Assembly: GCA_000688615.1 (NCBI GenBank)
Contig: JHVA01000001.1
Coordinates: 2,852,001 to 2,916,000 of the forward strand
From: Acidobacteriaceae bacterium KBS 146
GTDB lineage: Bacteria > Acidobacteriota > Terriglobia > Terriglobales > Acidobacteriaceae
Length of the DNA: 64,000 nt
Reading direction: 5' to 3'
The stretch's first letter is position 1. The number at the start of each line of letters is the position of its first letter. The translations under genes were made by a program, and so were the position numbers. Positions 19,175 through 27,523 of the stretch are shown in pieces. The notes under the pieces were generated by a model. It searched no databases and was not told where the DNA came from. It was given only the letters and a program-made list of their open reading frames with translations.

Positions 19175-20812
19175 TCACGCGACTGGAAGAGGTCGTGGCC
19201 TCCTCTCTGGAGGTGGGGTCCGCGCCAGGCACGCCGCCAGCGCTTGTTTTGCCGCTGCGAGTTGCTGTTTCGCCTGCGCCTCCTGTTGCTTCGCTTCCTG
19301 AATCTGCTGACGGAGAAACGGCTTCTGTGAGGCCGGTGCGTTCTGAAACTCTTCCTCGAGATTGGCGACGATCTCTTTCGCCGACTGAACGGCTTGAGTC
19401 GCTGCTCCTACAGCGTCGCGCTCGCCCGCGCAGAGAACAGCCGACACCTGAAGGGACCCGGCAACCTCATAGGAGTCCTTCGGATCGAGTGCCTTCTCGA
19501 CCGCATAGATGATTCCGTTATCGCCCGAGAACAGGAACTGAAACGCCTGCCATCCCCCAAGACCGATGACGCTGGGCGTATCGACATCTCCGGTCCCATC
19601 CTGCGTATTGTCGCGGTAGAACAAAAGCTGCCCTTCCTGGTCCACCGCATAGATAATTCCGTCGCCGCCCGAGAAGAGAAAGAGGAAGCTCCCCCATCCG
19701 CCAAGACCGATGACGCTGGGCGTGTCGACGTCACCAGTGCCGTCCTGCGTGTTGTCGCGATAGAACAGCAAGCGTCCCTGCTGATCCACGGCATAGATGA
19801 TTCCATTGCCTCCGGAAAACAGGAATTTGAAGTCCGCCCACCCGCCGAGGCCGATCACCTTGGGAGTGTTCACGTCGCCGGTGCCATTGCGGGTGTAGTC
19901 GCGATAGAACAGCAGCTGCCCCTCAGGATTGACGGCATAAATAATTCCATTGCCGCCCGAGAACAGAAACTTGAATCCCGCCCAGCCGCCCTGGCCAATG
20001 ACGCTCGGCGTATTAACATCGCCGGTGCCGTTCTGCGTGTTGTCGCGATAGAACAGTAGCTGCCCCTCAGGATTGACGGCATAGATAATTCCGTCACCGC
20101 CTGAGAACAGGAACTTGAATCCTGCCCATCCGCCGAGGCCGATCACGCTGGGCGTATCCACATCGCCGGTGCCATTGCGGGTGAAATCGCGATAGAACAG
20201 CAGCCTTCCGCCAAACGAGCCTCCGAACGTCAACGTGAAGCTCGTGTTGACCAGGTTCGAAAACGACGTCGAAGCGCTGTCGATCGTGCTGTCCAGCGTC
20301 ATAATGCCGGTGGCGATCTTGATCTTGTCTCCGGTGGTGAGACTGTCGCTGATTCCCTGTGTCACCCCGGCTGTAACAGCGGTCTTGATCGCGGTCTCTG
20401 CATCCGCTACGGTCTGGGGATCGGTGGAGTTGAGATTCAGCAGATTGTCGGCAATCGCTTGCCGGAGCGTTGACTGGAAGGCGCGATACCCGGCCTCGAC
20501 GGCATAGCCCGGGCTTTCGTTGTCCTCCCATAACGCTGCCGTGACGATGATGACGTGATTCGAAAGATCGTCATCGAAGGGACGCAGGATCGTCCCAACC
20601 TTGGCAGGAATATCAACGGTATCGCCCGGCTTCATACCGCGCTTCAGGATGGTGTGGGCGTCCTGGTCGAGAGCTCCAAGTACGCCTACGGTTGCGGTGG
20701 TCTTATCGACCCACAACATCGCAGGCCACAGATAGGGGGCAGATCCTCCCGACCCCTGAGCCTCACGGTTGCAGTGCAGTGTATTGAGATTGATGGTGAC
20801 CATGTTCTCCAT
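19175..20812 (-). CDS. Five-bladed tachylectin-2-like propeller protein with N-terminal domain and C-terminal coiled coil
   Basis: 545 residues from the ATG at 20812, which has a GAGGAGA ribosome site 5 nt upstream. The frame is open further up to 20950 but that part looks non-coding. Residues about 1-200 form an unrecognised domain. Residues 202-441 are five 48-residue repeats of the type GQLLFYRD-NGTGDV-TPSVIG-GGW-F-FLFSGG-GIIYAV. Number and length of blades match tachylectin-2, a GlcNAc/GalNAc-binding five-bladed propeller with 47-residue blades. Residues about 465-525 are an Ala/Gln/Glu-rich coiled coil. No signal peptide is visible, so it is cytosolic or leaves by a non-Sec route. A lectin-like role is inferred. 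Confidence 0.75.
   Translation of the reverse strand: MENMVTINLNTLHCNREAQGSGGSAPYLWPAMLWVDKTTATVGVLGALDQDAHTILKRGMKPGDTVDIPAKVGTILRPFDDDLSNHVIIVTAALWEDNESPGYAVEAGYRAFQSTLRQAIADNLLNLNSTDPQTVADAETAIKTAVTAGVTQGISDSLTTGDKIKIATGIMTLDSTIDSASTSFSNLVNTSFTLTFGGSFGGRLLFYRDFTRNGTGDVDTPSVIGLGGWAGFKFLFSGGDGIIYAVNPEGQLLFYRDNTQNGTGDVNTPSVIGQGGWAGFKFLFSGGNGIIYAVNPEGQLLFYRDYTRNGTGDVNTPKVIGLGGWADFKFLFSGGNGIIYAVDQQGRLLFYRDNTQDGTGDVDTPSVIGLGGWGSFLFLFSGGDGIIYAVDQEGQLLFYRDNTQDGTGDVDTPSVIGLGGWQAFQFLFSGDNGIIYAVEKALDPKDSYEVAGSLQVSAVLCAGERDAVGAATQAVQSAKEIVANLEEEFQNAPASQKPFLRQQIQEAKQQEAQAKQQLAAAKQALAACLARTPPPERRPRPLPVA
19490..20209 (-). repeat. Five in-frame tandem repeats of 144 bp coding for propeller blades
   Basis: Five units of 144 bp each, with no insertions between them, encode the 48-residue blades. 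Units differ at scattered positions but keep the same segments at every unit (LLFYRD, NGTGD or DGTGD, VIG, GGW, FLFSG, GIIYAV). The near-identity of units suggests recent duplication or gene conversion and makes the region prone to blade number change or assembly error. Confidence 0.85.
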
Positions 20813-21000
20813 GGCGTCTCCTCGGCAAAAGAAGTAGGTTGCGGGGGCCTGGAAACAATAAGAGCCGGCGCCGCCCGATTCAAGCGGCGCGATGAGATGG
20901 ACGCCATCATACCTCAAGGCTCCGTTGCTGGTTCGTGGCGCAACCAGCACACTGACATGCTCTCGAAGAGAATGCGGGAGTCAGGCGTGGAAGGATTCGA

Positions 21001-21813
21001 CTAACGCGCTCCCGTCTGTGCCTGCTTCAACAACGCCACCAGCTCCGCCAGCCTTGCTGGATCGACATCGCTGACGGCAACGCCCTCCAGCTCACCAGCG
21101 CTGAACGACATCACATGGTAGCCCGCGCGCTCCGTCGTTGTGGCAAGGGGTGGCGCCTGGCTGACCTTTTCCTGCAGAAAGACCGACACGCGATGCCGTC
21201 CGATGCTGTAAAGCAACTGCGCAGTCGGACGGCTGTGCAGATATGTCAGGTCCGCTCCGTCCAGCCGCGTATCCTGCGGCAGCGTCTCCGGAAGGTTGAA
21301 GCTGAACGGAATCTTCCCCTGGAACCAGGGCTTCACGGTGTGCCGGTCCGAAGACAATACCTGCGGCGGCAAACCGGCTGCCAGCGTAGCAATGTGCTGG
21401 TCTGCGACCTCCGTGACCAGCGACGCTGTCTGCAGCGTGACGGAAGCCGCCCTCTGCTGGGTGCGTTGGAAATACGCGAATCCGACCGCCGACAACAGCA
21501 GCGCCGCCGCAACCGCCCATCCTGCAAATGGCAGGAGCGAGGGAAAGCTCTTCGCCAATAGAGCGTCGCGTTTCGAATCGGCAGCGGACGTCTGCTGCGA
21601 TATGAGAAGTCTCATCCGCTCTTCCATCTGCGGAGAGACGGTGTATCGCTGCGCGACCTTCGCCGTCGCGTTCTTCAAGAGCGCGTGCTCCAGGGCTCGG
21701 GACTTGCATGCTGGGCACTCATCCAGATGCGCCTGCACTACTGTCAGCTCATGGGCCAGGAGCTCGCCATCCACCAGTGCATTGCACGAAATCGATGAAA
21801 GATGCTCGTTCAT
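21001..21813 (-). CDS. Zinc-finger anti-sigma factor (membrane-anchored)
   Basis: 270 residues from the ATG at 21813, which overlaps the sigma-factor stop as ATGA. The open frame continues upstream to 22191 but only as a shadow of the sigma gene. The N-terminus has a zf-HC2 motif, HLDECPACKS (HxxxCxxC), the usual zinc site of ZAS anti-sigma factors that hold ECF sigma factors in the cytoplasm. One membrane helix lies at about residues 91-112 (GWAVAAALLLSAVGFAYF). The periplasmic part (about 115-265) has no recognised domain and is probably the sensing end. Coupled translation with the sigma gene supports a pair. Confidence 0.88.
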   Translation of the reverse strand: MNEHLSSISCNALVDGELLAHELTVVQAHLDECPACKSRALEHALLKNATAKVAQRYTVSPQMEERMRLLISQQTSAADSKRDALLAKSFPSLLPFAGWAVAAALLLSAVGFAYFQRTQQRAASVTLQTASLVTEVADQHIATLAAGLPPQVLSSDRHTVKPWFQGKIPFSFNLPETLPQDTRLDGADLTYLHSRPTAQLLYSIGRHRVSVFLQEKVSQAPPLATTTERAGYHVMSFSAGELEGVAVSDVDPARLAELVALLKQAQTGAR

Positions 21814-22403
21814 ACGCCGAATCCTTTTGACTGGTGTTGGTCTTCTTCCAAAAATCGGCGTAACTGCGCGCGGGCGCGGGCAATACGCGACATCACTGTC
21901 CCGATGGGAACATCGAGAACTGTAGCGATCTCCTTGTACTTCATCTCCTCCACATCGCACAGCAGCACCACCTCCAGGAGAGAGGGCGCTAGCCTCTCCA
22001 TCGCGGCTGTCAATGCAGCATGATCCGCTAGGCGAAGCAGGTTCAGCTCCGGTGTCTGACGGTCGATGGAGCTCTCCGGATGCGAGTTGCCTCCGTTCGC
22101 ATCCAGCTCCTCCTCCAGCGCCACCGTCCGTCGCGACGTCAGTCCCGTGCGCGACGTCAGATACGTATTCCTCAAAATGCGAAAGATCCATGCCTTGAAG
22201 TTCGTACCCCGTTCGAATCCTGCAAATCCCCGCAGCGATTTAAAAAGCGTCTCCTGTACCAGGTCTTCTGCATCGCTCGGGTTATGCGTCAGCCACATCG
22301 CCACGTTATAGAGCGCAGGTACCTGAGGCATCGCAAGCTCCTCGAACCCCGGGGGGCCGGCCTCCTCTTCCCGCACCTTACGTTTCCATGGCAGCAGCGT
22401 CAT
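21810..22403 (-). CDS. ECF RNA polymerase sigma factor
   Basis: 197 residues if translation starts at the ATG at 22403 (GAAAGG site upstream). The frame is open to 22499 but that extension overlaps a palindromic promoter element and has no ribosome site. Region 2 shows NPSDAEDLVQETLFKSLRGF and FKAWIFRILRNTY, region 4 shows LLEVVLLCDVEEMKYKEIA and PIGTVMSRIARARAQLRRFL. It has regions 2 and 4 only, as ECF factors do. It is controlled by the anti-sigma factor encoded immediately downstream. Likely targets are its own promoter and the divergent metallophosphoesterase-cytochrome genes. Confidence 0.9.
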   Translation of the reverse strand: MTLLPWKRKVREEEAGPPGFEELAMPQVPALYNVAMWLTHNPSDAEDLVQETLFKSLRGFAGFERGTNFKAWIFRILRNTYLTSRTGLTSRRTVALEEELDANGGNSHPESSIDRQTPELNLLRLADHAALTAAMERLAPSLLEVVLLCDVEEMKYKEIATVLDVPIGTVMSRIARARAQLRRFLEEDQHQSKGFGV

Positions 22404-22448
22404 CGCACGCGCCTTTCGTTCTGCAGCAGAAGAACCCAGATATTCAGA

Positions 22449-22474
22449 ATTTATTCCTTCCACTCGGAATAAAT
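22449..22474. promoter_or_regulatory. Symmetric GGAATAAAT element between divergent sigma and phosphoesterase genes
   Basis: Two copies of GGAATAAAT face in opposite directions, ATTTATTCC at 22449-22457 and GGAATAAAT at 22466-22474, separated by 8 nt. One copy points to the sigma-factor start (22403), the other to the phosphoesterase start (22513), each about 40-50 nt upstream. GGAAT fits a -35 element of ECF-type promoters, so this looks like a pair of back-to-back promoters. A regulator-binding palindrome is the alternative. Confidence 0.55.
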
Positions 22475-22512
22475 GCTGCAGGCGCCAGTTTACGTCCACG
22501 GAGGATATACCC

Positions 22513-23526
22513 GTGAACCAAATGGACGATAGAAATTCGCCGCACGCTCCTGCTCAAGACAACTCCCTTGCCCAATCCGCAGAGTCAACCTCTGGCCCTG
22601 TCAACGACGGCATCGACCGCCGCAATTTTCTCAGCTGCATGGCCTGGGCCGGAACCGGCCTTATCTGGAGCGTCGTCGGAGGCGTTCCCACCTCAAAACT
22701 CTTTGCCGCAGCGCCAGAGAAGCACGCACCCGCAGCCTCCTTCAGCTTCGTGCAGATCAGCGACAGTCACATCGGCTTCAACAAGGCCGCCAACCAGGAC
22801 GTTGCCGGAACTCTGAAGCTCGCCATCGACAAGATCAATCGCCTTCCCCATGCGCCAGACCTTCTACTGCACACCGGCGATATCACGCAGTCGTCCAAAC
22901 CCGCCGAGTTCGATACCGCACAACAGATCATCAAATCGTGCCGTGCTGGCGAAACCTTCTACGTTCCCGGCGAACACGACACCGCCATCGATGACGGCGT
23001 GCAATATCAGCAGCGCTTTGGCAAAGGCACGCTCGGGAACGGCTGGTATAGCTTCAACCATAAGGGCGTTCACTTCATCGGGCTCAACAACGTCCTGCAG
23101 ATCGACGCCATGGGCCGGCTGGGACCGGAGCAGCTTTCCTGGCTCAAAAAAGATCTCGCTGCGCTCCCCTCGTCCACACCGATCGTCATCTTTGCGCACA
23201 TCCCTTTATGGATGGTCTATCCGCAGTGGGGGTGGGGCACCCAGGACGGAGCGGAGGCTCTCTCCTACCTCAGGCGTTTTGGTTCTGTCACCGTGCTCAA
23301 CGGGCATATTCACCAGATCGTTCAGAAGGTGGAAGGAAACGTCTCCTTTCACACCGCCACCTCAACCGCATTCCCTCAGCCCGCTCCTGGAGCGGCCGCT
23401 GGCCCGGGTCCAATGGCCGTTCCCGCAGGCAAGCTGCGCGGCGTCCTCGGCGTCACCCAGGTCAACTACATCGCGCGTCACAGCCATCTGGCTGTCGTCG
23501 ACTCGTCGCTGGGAGACAAGGCATGA
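22513..23526 (+). CDS. Tat-exported calcineurin-like metallophosphoesterase
   Basis: 337 residues. The GTG start at 22513 has GGAGGA at 22500-22505. A twin-arginine signal, DRRNFLSCMA, lies around residues 35-45 and a hydrophobic stretch follows. Metal-ligand motifs of the calcineurin-like fold are in order: DSH (QISDSHIGF), GDI (HTGDIT), GEHD where most members have GNHD, FAHIPL and GHIH. Class III cAMP-phosphodiesterase-like proteins share this order. Substrate unknown. The stop overlaps the cytochrome c start by 4 nt, so the two are translationally coupled. Confidence 0.87.
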   Translation: MNQMDDRNSPHAPAQDNSLAQSAESTSGPVNDGIDRRNFLSCMAWAGTGLIWSVVGGVPTSKLFAAAPEKHAPAASFSFVQISDSHIGFNKAANQDVAGTLKLAIDKINRLPHAPDLLLHTGDITQSSKPAEFDTAQQIIKSCRAGETFYVPGEHDTAIDDGVQYQQRFGKGTLGNGWYSFNHKGVHFIGLNNVLQIDAMGRLGPEQLSWLKKDLAALPSSTPIVIFAHIPLWMVYPQWGWGTQDGAEALSYLRRFGSVTVLNGHIHQIVQKVEGNVSFHTATSTAFPQPAPGAAAGPGPMAVPAGKLRGVLGVTQVNYIARHSHLAVVDSSLGDKA

Positions 23527-24317
23527 TGCGGATTCGCTCCTTGCTGGCGGGCGGGGCCATGCTTTTGACCGCCTCGCTGCTGCTGGCCCGCACGCACCCC
23601 TTCGGCAATGCCGAACTTTATCAGCCTACGCGGCCGGTCCCCATCATGCAGAGCACAAACGTTCCTCAGAGCGTGCGCGATACCCTCCAGACGAAGTGCG
23701 CGGACTGTCACTCCATGCAGACGCGCATGCCCGCCTACGGCAAGCTCGCACCCATGTCATGGCTGATGGAGCGAGACATCCTGCACGCGCGCACCGCGAT
23801 GAACCTCTCCCAATGGGACAGCTACTCGCTTGATGACCAGGACGCCTTCAAGGCAAAGATGCTGTCGGAGGTGAAGTCGGGCAAAATGCCCCTGCCGCAA
23901 TACCGCGTCATCCACTGGCGCAGCATCATCACTGCCAGCGACGTCGAGGCGCTCGCCTCCTGGGCCAATCAAAATTCGTCGGTCTCCTCGGCGCAACCAG
24001 ACCTGCCCGCAGATACTCTTCGCGGCAAGGACGTCTTCCAGCGTCGATGCACCGGATGCCACTCACTGGACGAGAACCGCGAAGGCCCGCGTCTGCGCGG
24101 CGTCTACGGAAGAGTCTCCGGCTCAGTCCCAGACTTCAGCTACTCCGCCGCACTCAAAAAAGCCCAGATCCACTGGAACGGAGACTCCCTCGAGCGATGG
24201 CTCACAGATCCGGATGCCTTTGTTCCCGGCAACGATATGGAGTTCCACGTCGCCAAACCGCAGGAGAGGGCCGACCTGATCCGCTTTCTCAAGGATCTTG
24301 GCCCGGTCCAACCCTGA
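23523..24317 (+). CDS. Diheme cytochrome c (haem-binding domain plus class I cytochrome c)
   Basis: 264 residues, starting with ATG at 23523 that overlaps the upstream stop (ATGA). A signal peptide occupies about residues 1-22. The first haem site is CADCH (59-63) in a haem-binding domain with the PMSWLMERDI and GKMPLPQYR features seen in such domains. The second is CTGCH (176-180) in a class I-like cytochrome domain with FSYSAALK and a candidate Met ligand in GNDMEF. It should be a periplasmic electron carrier. The partner is unknown, but coupling to the phosphoesterase suggests a shared redox or envelope process. Confidence 0.86.
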   Translation: MMRIRSLLAGGAMLLTASLLLARTHPFGNAELYQPTRPVPIMQSTNVPQSVRDTLQTKCADCHSMQTRMPAYGKLAPMSWLMERDILHARTAMNLSQWDSYSLDDQDAFKAKMLSEVKSGKMPLPQYRVIHWRSIITASDVEALASWANQNSSVSSAQPDLPADTLRGKDVFQRRCTGCHSLDENREGPRLRGVYGRVSGSVPDFSYSAALKKAQIHWNGDSLERWLTDPDAFVPGNDMEFHVAKPQERADLIRFLKDLGPVQP

Positions 24318-24348
24318 ATGCGAAGTGGCTCTGACACGGGCTGTATGC

Positions 24349-27069
24349 CTATTCATAGCGAATCGCCGTGATGGGCTCGATCCAGGCTGCCCGGATCGCC
24401 GGAAGGAGTGAGGCCACGCTGGCCACTGCGGCCAGCGCAAGGATCGAGCCCACAAAGATCAGCGGATCGTGCGGCGAGGTCTCATAGAGAAAGCTGGCGA
24501 GCACCTTCGACAGCAGCGCTGCCGCGACCATCCCGGCTCCGCAGCCGATGGCCGCAACCAATGCGTTCTCGCGAAAGACCATCGCCATCACGCGCATCCG
24601 CTGAGCTCCCAGTGCCATTCTTATCCCAATCTCGCTTGTTCTCCGCGCCGTCGAATACGCGAGCGTGCCGTACAGTCCAATCGCCGTAACCAGCAGCGCG
24701 CATGCGGCGAAGAAGACACCGAGCACCGCCATCATCCGCTCTGTCCCCACCGACGTATCGACCACATCGTCCATCGGTCGAACCAGCGGCGCGGGAATTG
24801 CAGGCGCAAGTCGGGATGCCAGTGAACGCGATGCCTGCACCAGCGGAGTCCACGGTCCCTCCACGCGCACCACGGCATTCAATGAAGGCTTCTTCTGCGG
24901 GTCCTGCTGCATGGGCACATAGGCTGCAGTCGGCGCAGGTGATCGCACGTCACGGTACTTCGCATCGCTCACCACGGCAACAACCTCATAGCTCGTCTTG
25001 TCCCAGGTGTTCACAACCTGATGTCCCAGCGCATCGCCATCAGGAAAGAGCTGTTGAGCCGCCGCCTTATTCAGGATGATCTTCATCCCGGAGCCCTTCG
25101 TATCGTTCCAACTGAACTCCCGCCCCTCAAAGACCGGAATCCGCATCGTCCGGAAATACTCCGGCCCGACACTGTTCAGCCAGGTCAGGTGCTTCGCTCC
25201 ACCCGGAGCCGCCAGGTTGTCATTCCATCCTCTGTGCGAGAGCGGCACGATGAACTGAAAGCTCACGTCCTGCACTCCCGATTGCGTCTTCAGACCCTCG
25301 CCGATCTGGCGATACAGCTCCATTAACTGGTCCCCTTCCAGCTGCTGCTTATCCATGCTGAAGGCGATATTCACTATCCCTTGAGGATCGAAGCCCAATC
25401 CAGAGCGATAGAGGCGCACCAGGCTCGTCGCCAGCAAAGCCGCGCCTGCCACCAGCACCAGCGCCAGTGCGACCTGCGAGGCCATCAGAACTCGCGGGAG
25501 CACCATGCCGTGATCTCGCGCCTTGGCCGCATGCTGACCCTCTCTAATTTGCTCAGTCAGATCGCCGCCCATGGCCCGCAGCGCAGGCACCAGCCCGATC
25601 AGCACCGCCGCCGTCACTGCAATAAGCGCCGCAAACCCGAACACCCGCAGGTCGAGCGAAGCATGGAGCACCATGCCTTCGGAGTTGCCTGCCAGCATCG
25701 TTGCCAGCGAATGGCTCACTATCGGCGCCAACGCAAGGCCCAGCGCCGTCCCCACCGTTGCCAGCAACAGGCTTTCGATCAGCAATTGCCGCACAAGCCG
25801 GGTTCGCGTCGCTCCAAGAGCGAGTCGCGTCGCCAACTCACGCTCACGGGCCGCTCCACGCGCCAGCAGCAGGCTTGCAAGATTCAGGCACGCCAGCAGC
25901 AGAATCCCTCCACACATCGCGAACATCGTTACCAGCGGCTTGCGAAACAGAAACCGCACATACGCAAACCCATTCGACCCCGGCTCCGCTGCGAAGTAGA
26001 AGTGCCCCTTCTCCTCGTTCTGGATGTAGCGGGCGTCGTCTGTCGATTCATGCAGGATTGGACCCGAGACCGTTTTGAGTTCCGCGTTCGTCTGCTCCAG
26101 CGTTACTCCATGCTTGAGCCGCGCCATTACGCTGATCCACCAGGCGTGCGTTCCGGCATGGATGTGGTCTCTCGGAGCATCGAGGATCGGGTCCGCCTCG
26201 AGCGGAGCGTAGATCTCCGGATGCTCCACCGGACTCCCTCCCGTAAACCGCTTAGGCATTACCCCCACCACGGTAAACGGCGTGTTGGCGATCACAAGCT
26301 TTCGCCCTACGACGTCCGGCGCACCGTCGAACCAGCGCCTCCAGAAGCCCTCGCTGATGACGACAGCCCATCCCTCGGGACTTCCTCCCGGCCTGTCGTC
26401 CTCAGGCGTCAGGTAGCGGCCCTTCAGCGGCGGCACCCCGAGCGCGGTAAAGTACTGCCCGCTTACCAGCACGCCGCGAACGTTTTCGTTGCCGGAGCTT
26501 CCTCGCACCTGCAGCGTGTCCGGGTTGAATGCGAAGACGTTTGCGAAGATATCCTGGCGCTTCTCCAACCCGCGAAAGAACGGTGTACAGAAGGTATATT
26601 GTGCCTGCGGAGCACCATCCTTGTAGCTCAGATGAGGGCCGCTATCCTCGTAGTTCAAAACCACCAAGCGGTCGCTCTCCGGCACCGGCAGCGGCCGCAG
26701 CATCAGACCGTTGATAAGCGAAAACACCGCCGTGTTTGCTCCGACACCCAGGGCCAGCGTACCCAGCGCCACCGCCGTAAATCCGGGAGACTTTCGCAGC
26801 AGGCGGGCGGAAAACTTTATATCGCGCATGAAATCTTCGAGCGTCCGAAACTGCCACACCTCGCGCAGACGCTCCTGCCACCGCCCCGCATTGCCGAACC
26901 TTCTCCTTGCGTGCTTCTCGGCTACGATCAGCGGCATCCCTTCCCGCAGATACTTCGCCCGCAGCATCTCCTGGTGGAATTCCAGCTCTTCCACCATCTC
27001 GCGTTCCATACTCCGTCTGCGGAACAGCGATCTTATCCGTCCCAGGAACATATGCATCGCGGAGAACAT
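24349..27069 (-). CDS. ADOP-type ABC transporter permease (duplicated MacB/FtsX)
   Basis: 906 residues from the ATG at 27069, which has GAAGGAGGG just upstream. The longer open frame to 27315 is a shadow of the PadR gene. After a short N-terminal prefix domain (RRSMEREMVEELEFHQEMLRAKY region) there are two consecutive MacB-like halves, each with a periplasmic domain and FtsX helices. The first half has SPGFTAVALGTLALGVGANT, the second ends with RAAWIEPITAIRYE. This is the acidobacterial duplicated orphan permease architecture. No ATPase is adjacent. It follows padR by 11 nt and is presumably repressed by it. Substrate unknown. Confidence 0.9.
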   Translation of the reverse strand: MFSAMHMFLGRIRSLFRRRSMEREMVEELEFHQEMLRAKYLREGMPLIVAEKHARRRFGNAGRWQERLREVWQFRTLEDFMRDIKFSARLLRKSPGFTAVALGTLALGVGANTAVFSLINGLMLRPLPVPESDRLVVLNYEDSGPHLSYKDGAPQAQYTFCTPFFRGLEKRQDIFANVFAFNPDTLQVRGSSGNENVRGVLVSGQYFTALGVPPLKGRYLTPEDDRPGGSPEGWAVVISEGFWRRWFDGAPDVVGRKLVIANTPFTVVGVMPKRFTGGSPVEHPEIYAPLEADPILDAPRDHIHAGTHAWWISVMARLKHGVTLEQTNAELKTVSGPILHESTDDARYIQNEEKGHFYFAAEPGSNGFAYVRFLFRKPLVTMFAMCGGILLLACLNLASLLLARGAARERELATRLALGATRTRLVRQLLIESLLLATVGTALGLALAPIVSHSLATMLAGNSEGMVLHASLDLRVFGFAALIAVTAAVLIGLVPALRAMGGDLTEQIREGQHAAKARDHGMVLPRVLMASQVALALVLVAGAALLATSLVRLYRSGLGFDPQGIVNIAFSMDKQQLEGDQLMELYRQIGEGLKTQSGVQDVSFQFIVPLSHRGWNDNLAAPGGAKHLTWLNSVGPEYFRTMRIPVFEGREFSWNDTKGSGMKIILNKAAAQQLFPDGDALGHQVVNTWDKTSYEVVAVVSDAKYRDVRSPAPTAAYVPMQQDPQKKPSLNAVVRVEGPWTPLVQASRSLASRLAPAIPAPLVRPMDDVVDTSVGTERMMAVLGVFFAACALLVTAIGLYGTLAYSTARRTSEIGIRMALGAQRMRVMAMVFRENALVAAIGCGAGMVAAALLSKVLASFLYETSPHDPLIFVGSILALAAVASVASLLPAIRAAWIEPITAIRYE

Positions 27070-27080
27070 AGACCCTCCTT

Positions 27081-27425
27081 CTACGAAGCCTGCATCACAA
27101 ATGCCACCGCCGCCGAAAGCCTGGCCCAGCGCTGCGATTCTGCCAGCAGCTTCTTCCTGCCCTCTGCTGTGAGCTGGTAGAACTTCGCCCGCCGGTTGTT
27201 CTCCGAAGCGCCCCACTCCGCCTCCAGTAGGCCGCGCAGTTCCAGCCGGTGCAGCGCCGGATAAAGCGCTCCCTCTTCGACCTTCAGCAGCTGGTGCGAG
27301 GTCTGGTGAATCCACTCCGCGACCGCATATCCATGCTGCGGGCCGCGAAGCAGCGCCTTCAGAATCAGCATCTCCAGGGTTCCCTGCAGCAGTGCACCGG
27401 AGTCGGTGTTTTCTTCCCTAATCAT
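27081..27425 (-). CDS. PadR-family transcriptional regulator
   Basis: 114 residues, the usual PadR size. QGTLEMLILKALLRGPQHGYAVAEWI and EEGALYPALHRLELRGLLEAEW form the winged-helix domain with the conserved GALYPALHRLE wing motif, and a short C-terminal helix follows for dimerisation. It is followed by the ADOP permease gene at 11 nt. This arrangement, PadR plus ADOP, is common in Acidobacteria and suggests the regulator represses the transporter and itself. The inducing ligand is unknown. Confidence 0.9.
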   Translation of the reverse strand: MIREENTDSGALLQGTLEMLILKALLRGPQHGYAVAEWIHQTSHQLLKVEEGALYPALHRLELRGLLEAEWGASENNRRAKFYQLTAEGRKKLLAESQRWARLSAAVAFVMQAS

Positions 27426-27523
27426 GTTAGGGGAGAAGATAGCGGCACTCCTGTTCCACTGTCAACTGTTCTGTGACCGGCTACAAATGCACCAGAATCT
27501 ACTCGCACGCGATACACTTGGAG

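Noticed and set aside
19490..20209. Tandem repeats considered as a possible CRISPR array or satellite
   Set aside because: Units are 144 bp without unique spacers and all keep one frame that encodes propeller blades, so the repeat is coding.
22404..22499. Upstream extension of the ECF sigma factor to a start at 22499
   Set aside because: No ribosome site, and it would place a symmetric promoter-like element inside the gene and leave only 13 nt for two divergent promoters.
25381..27180. Plus-strand frame of 599 residues inside the ADOP permease gene
   Set aside because: Composition is dominated by Arg, Gln and His, as expected for an antisense reading of GC-rich coding DNA, and there is no ribosome site or domain.
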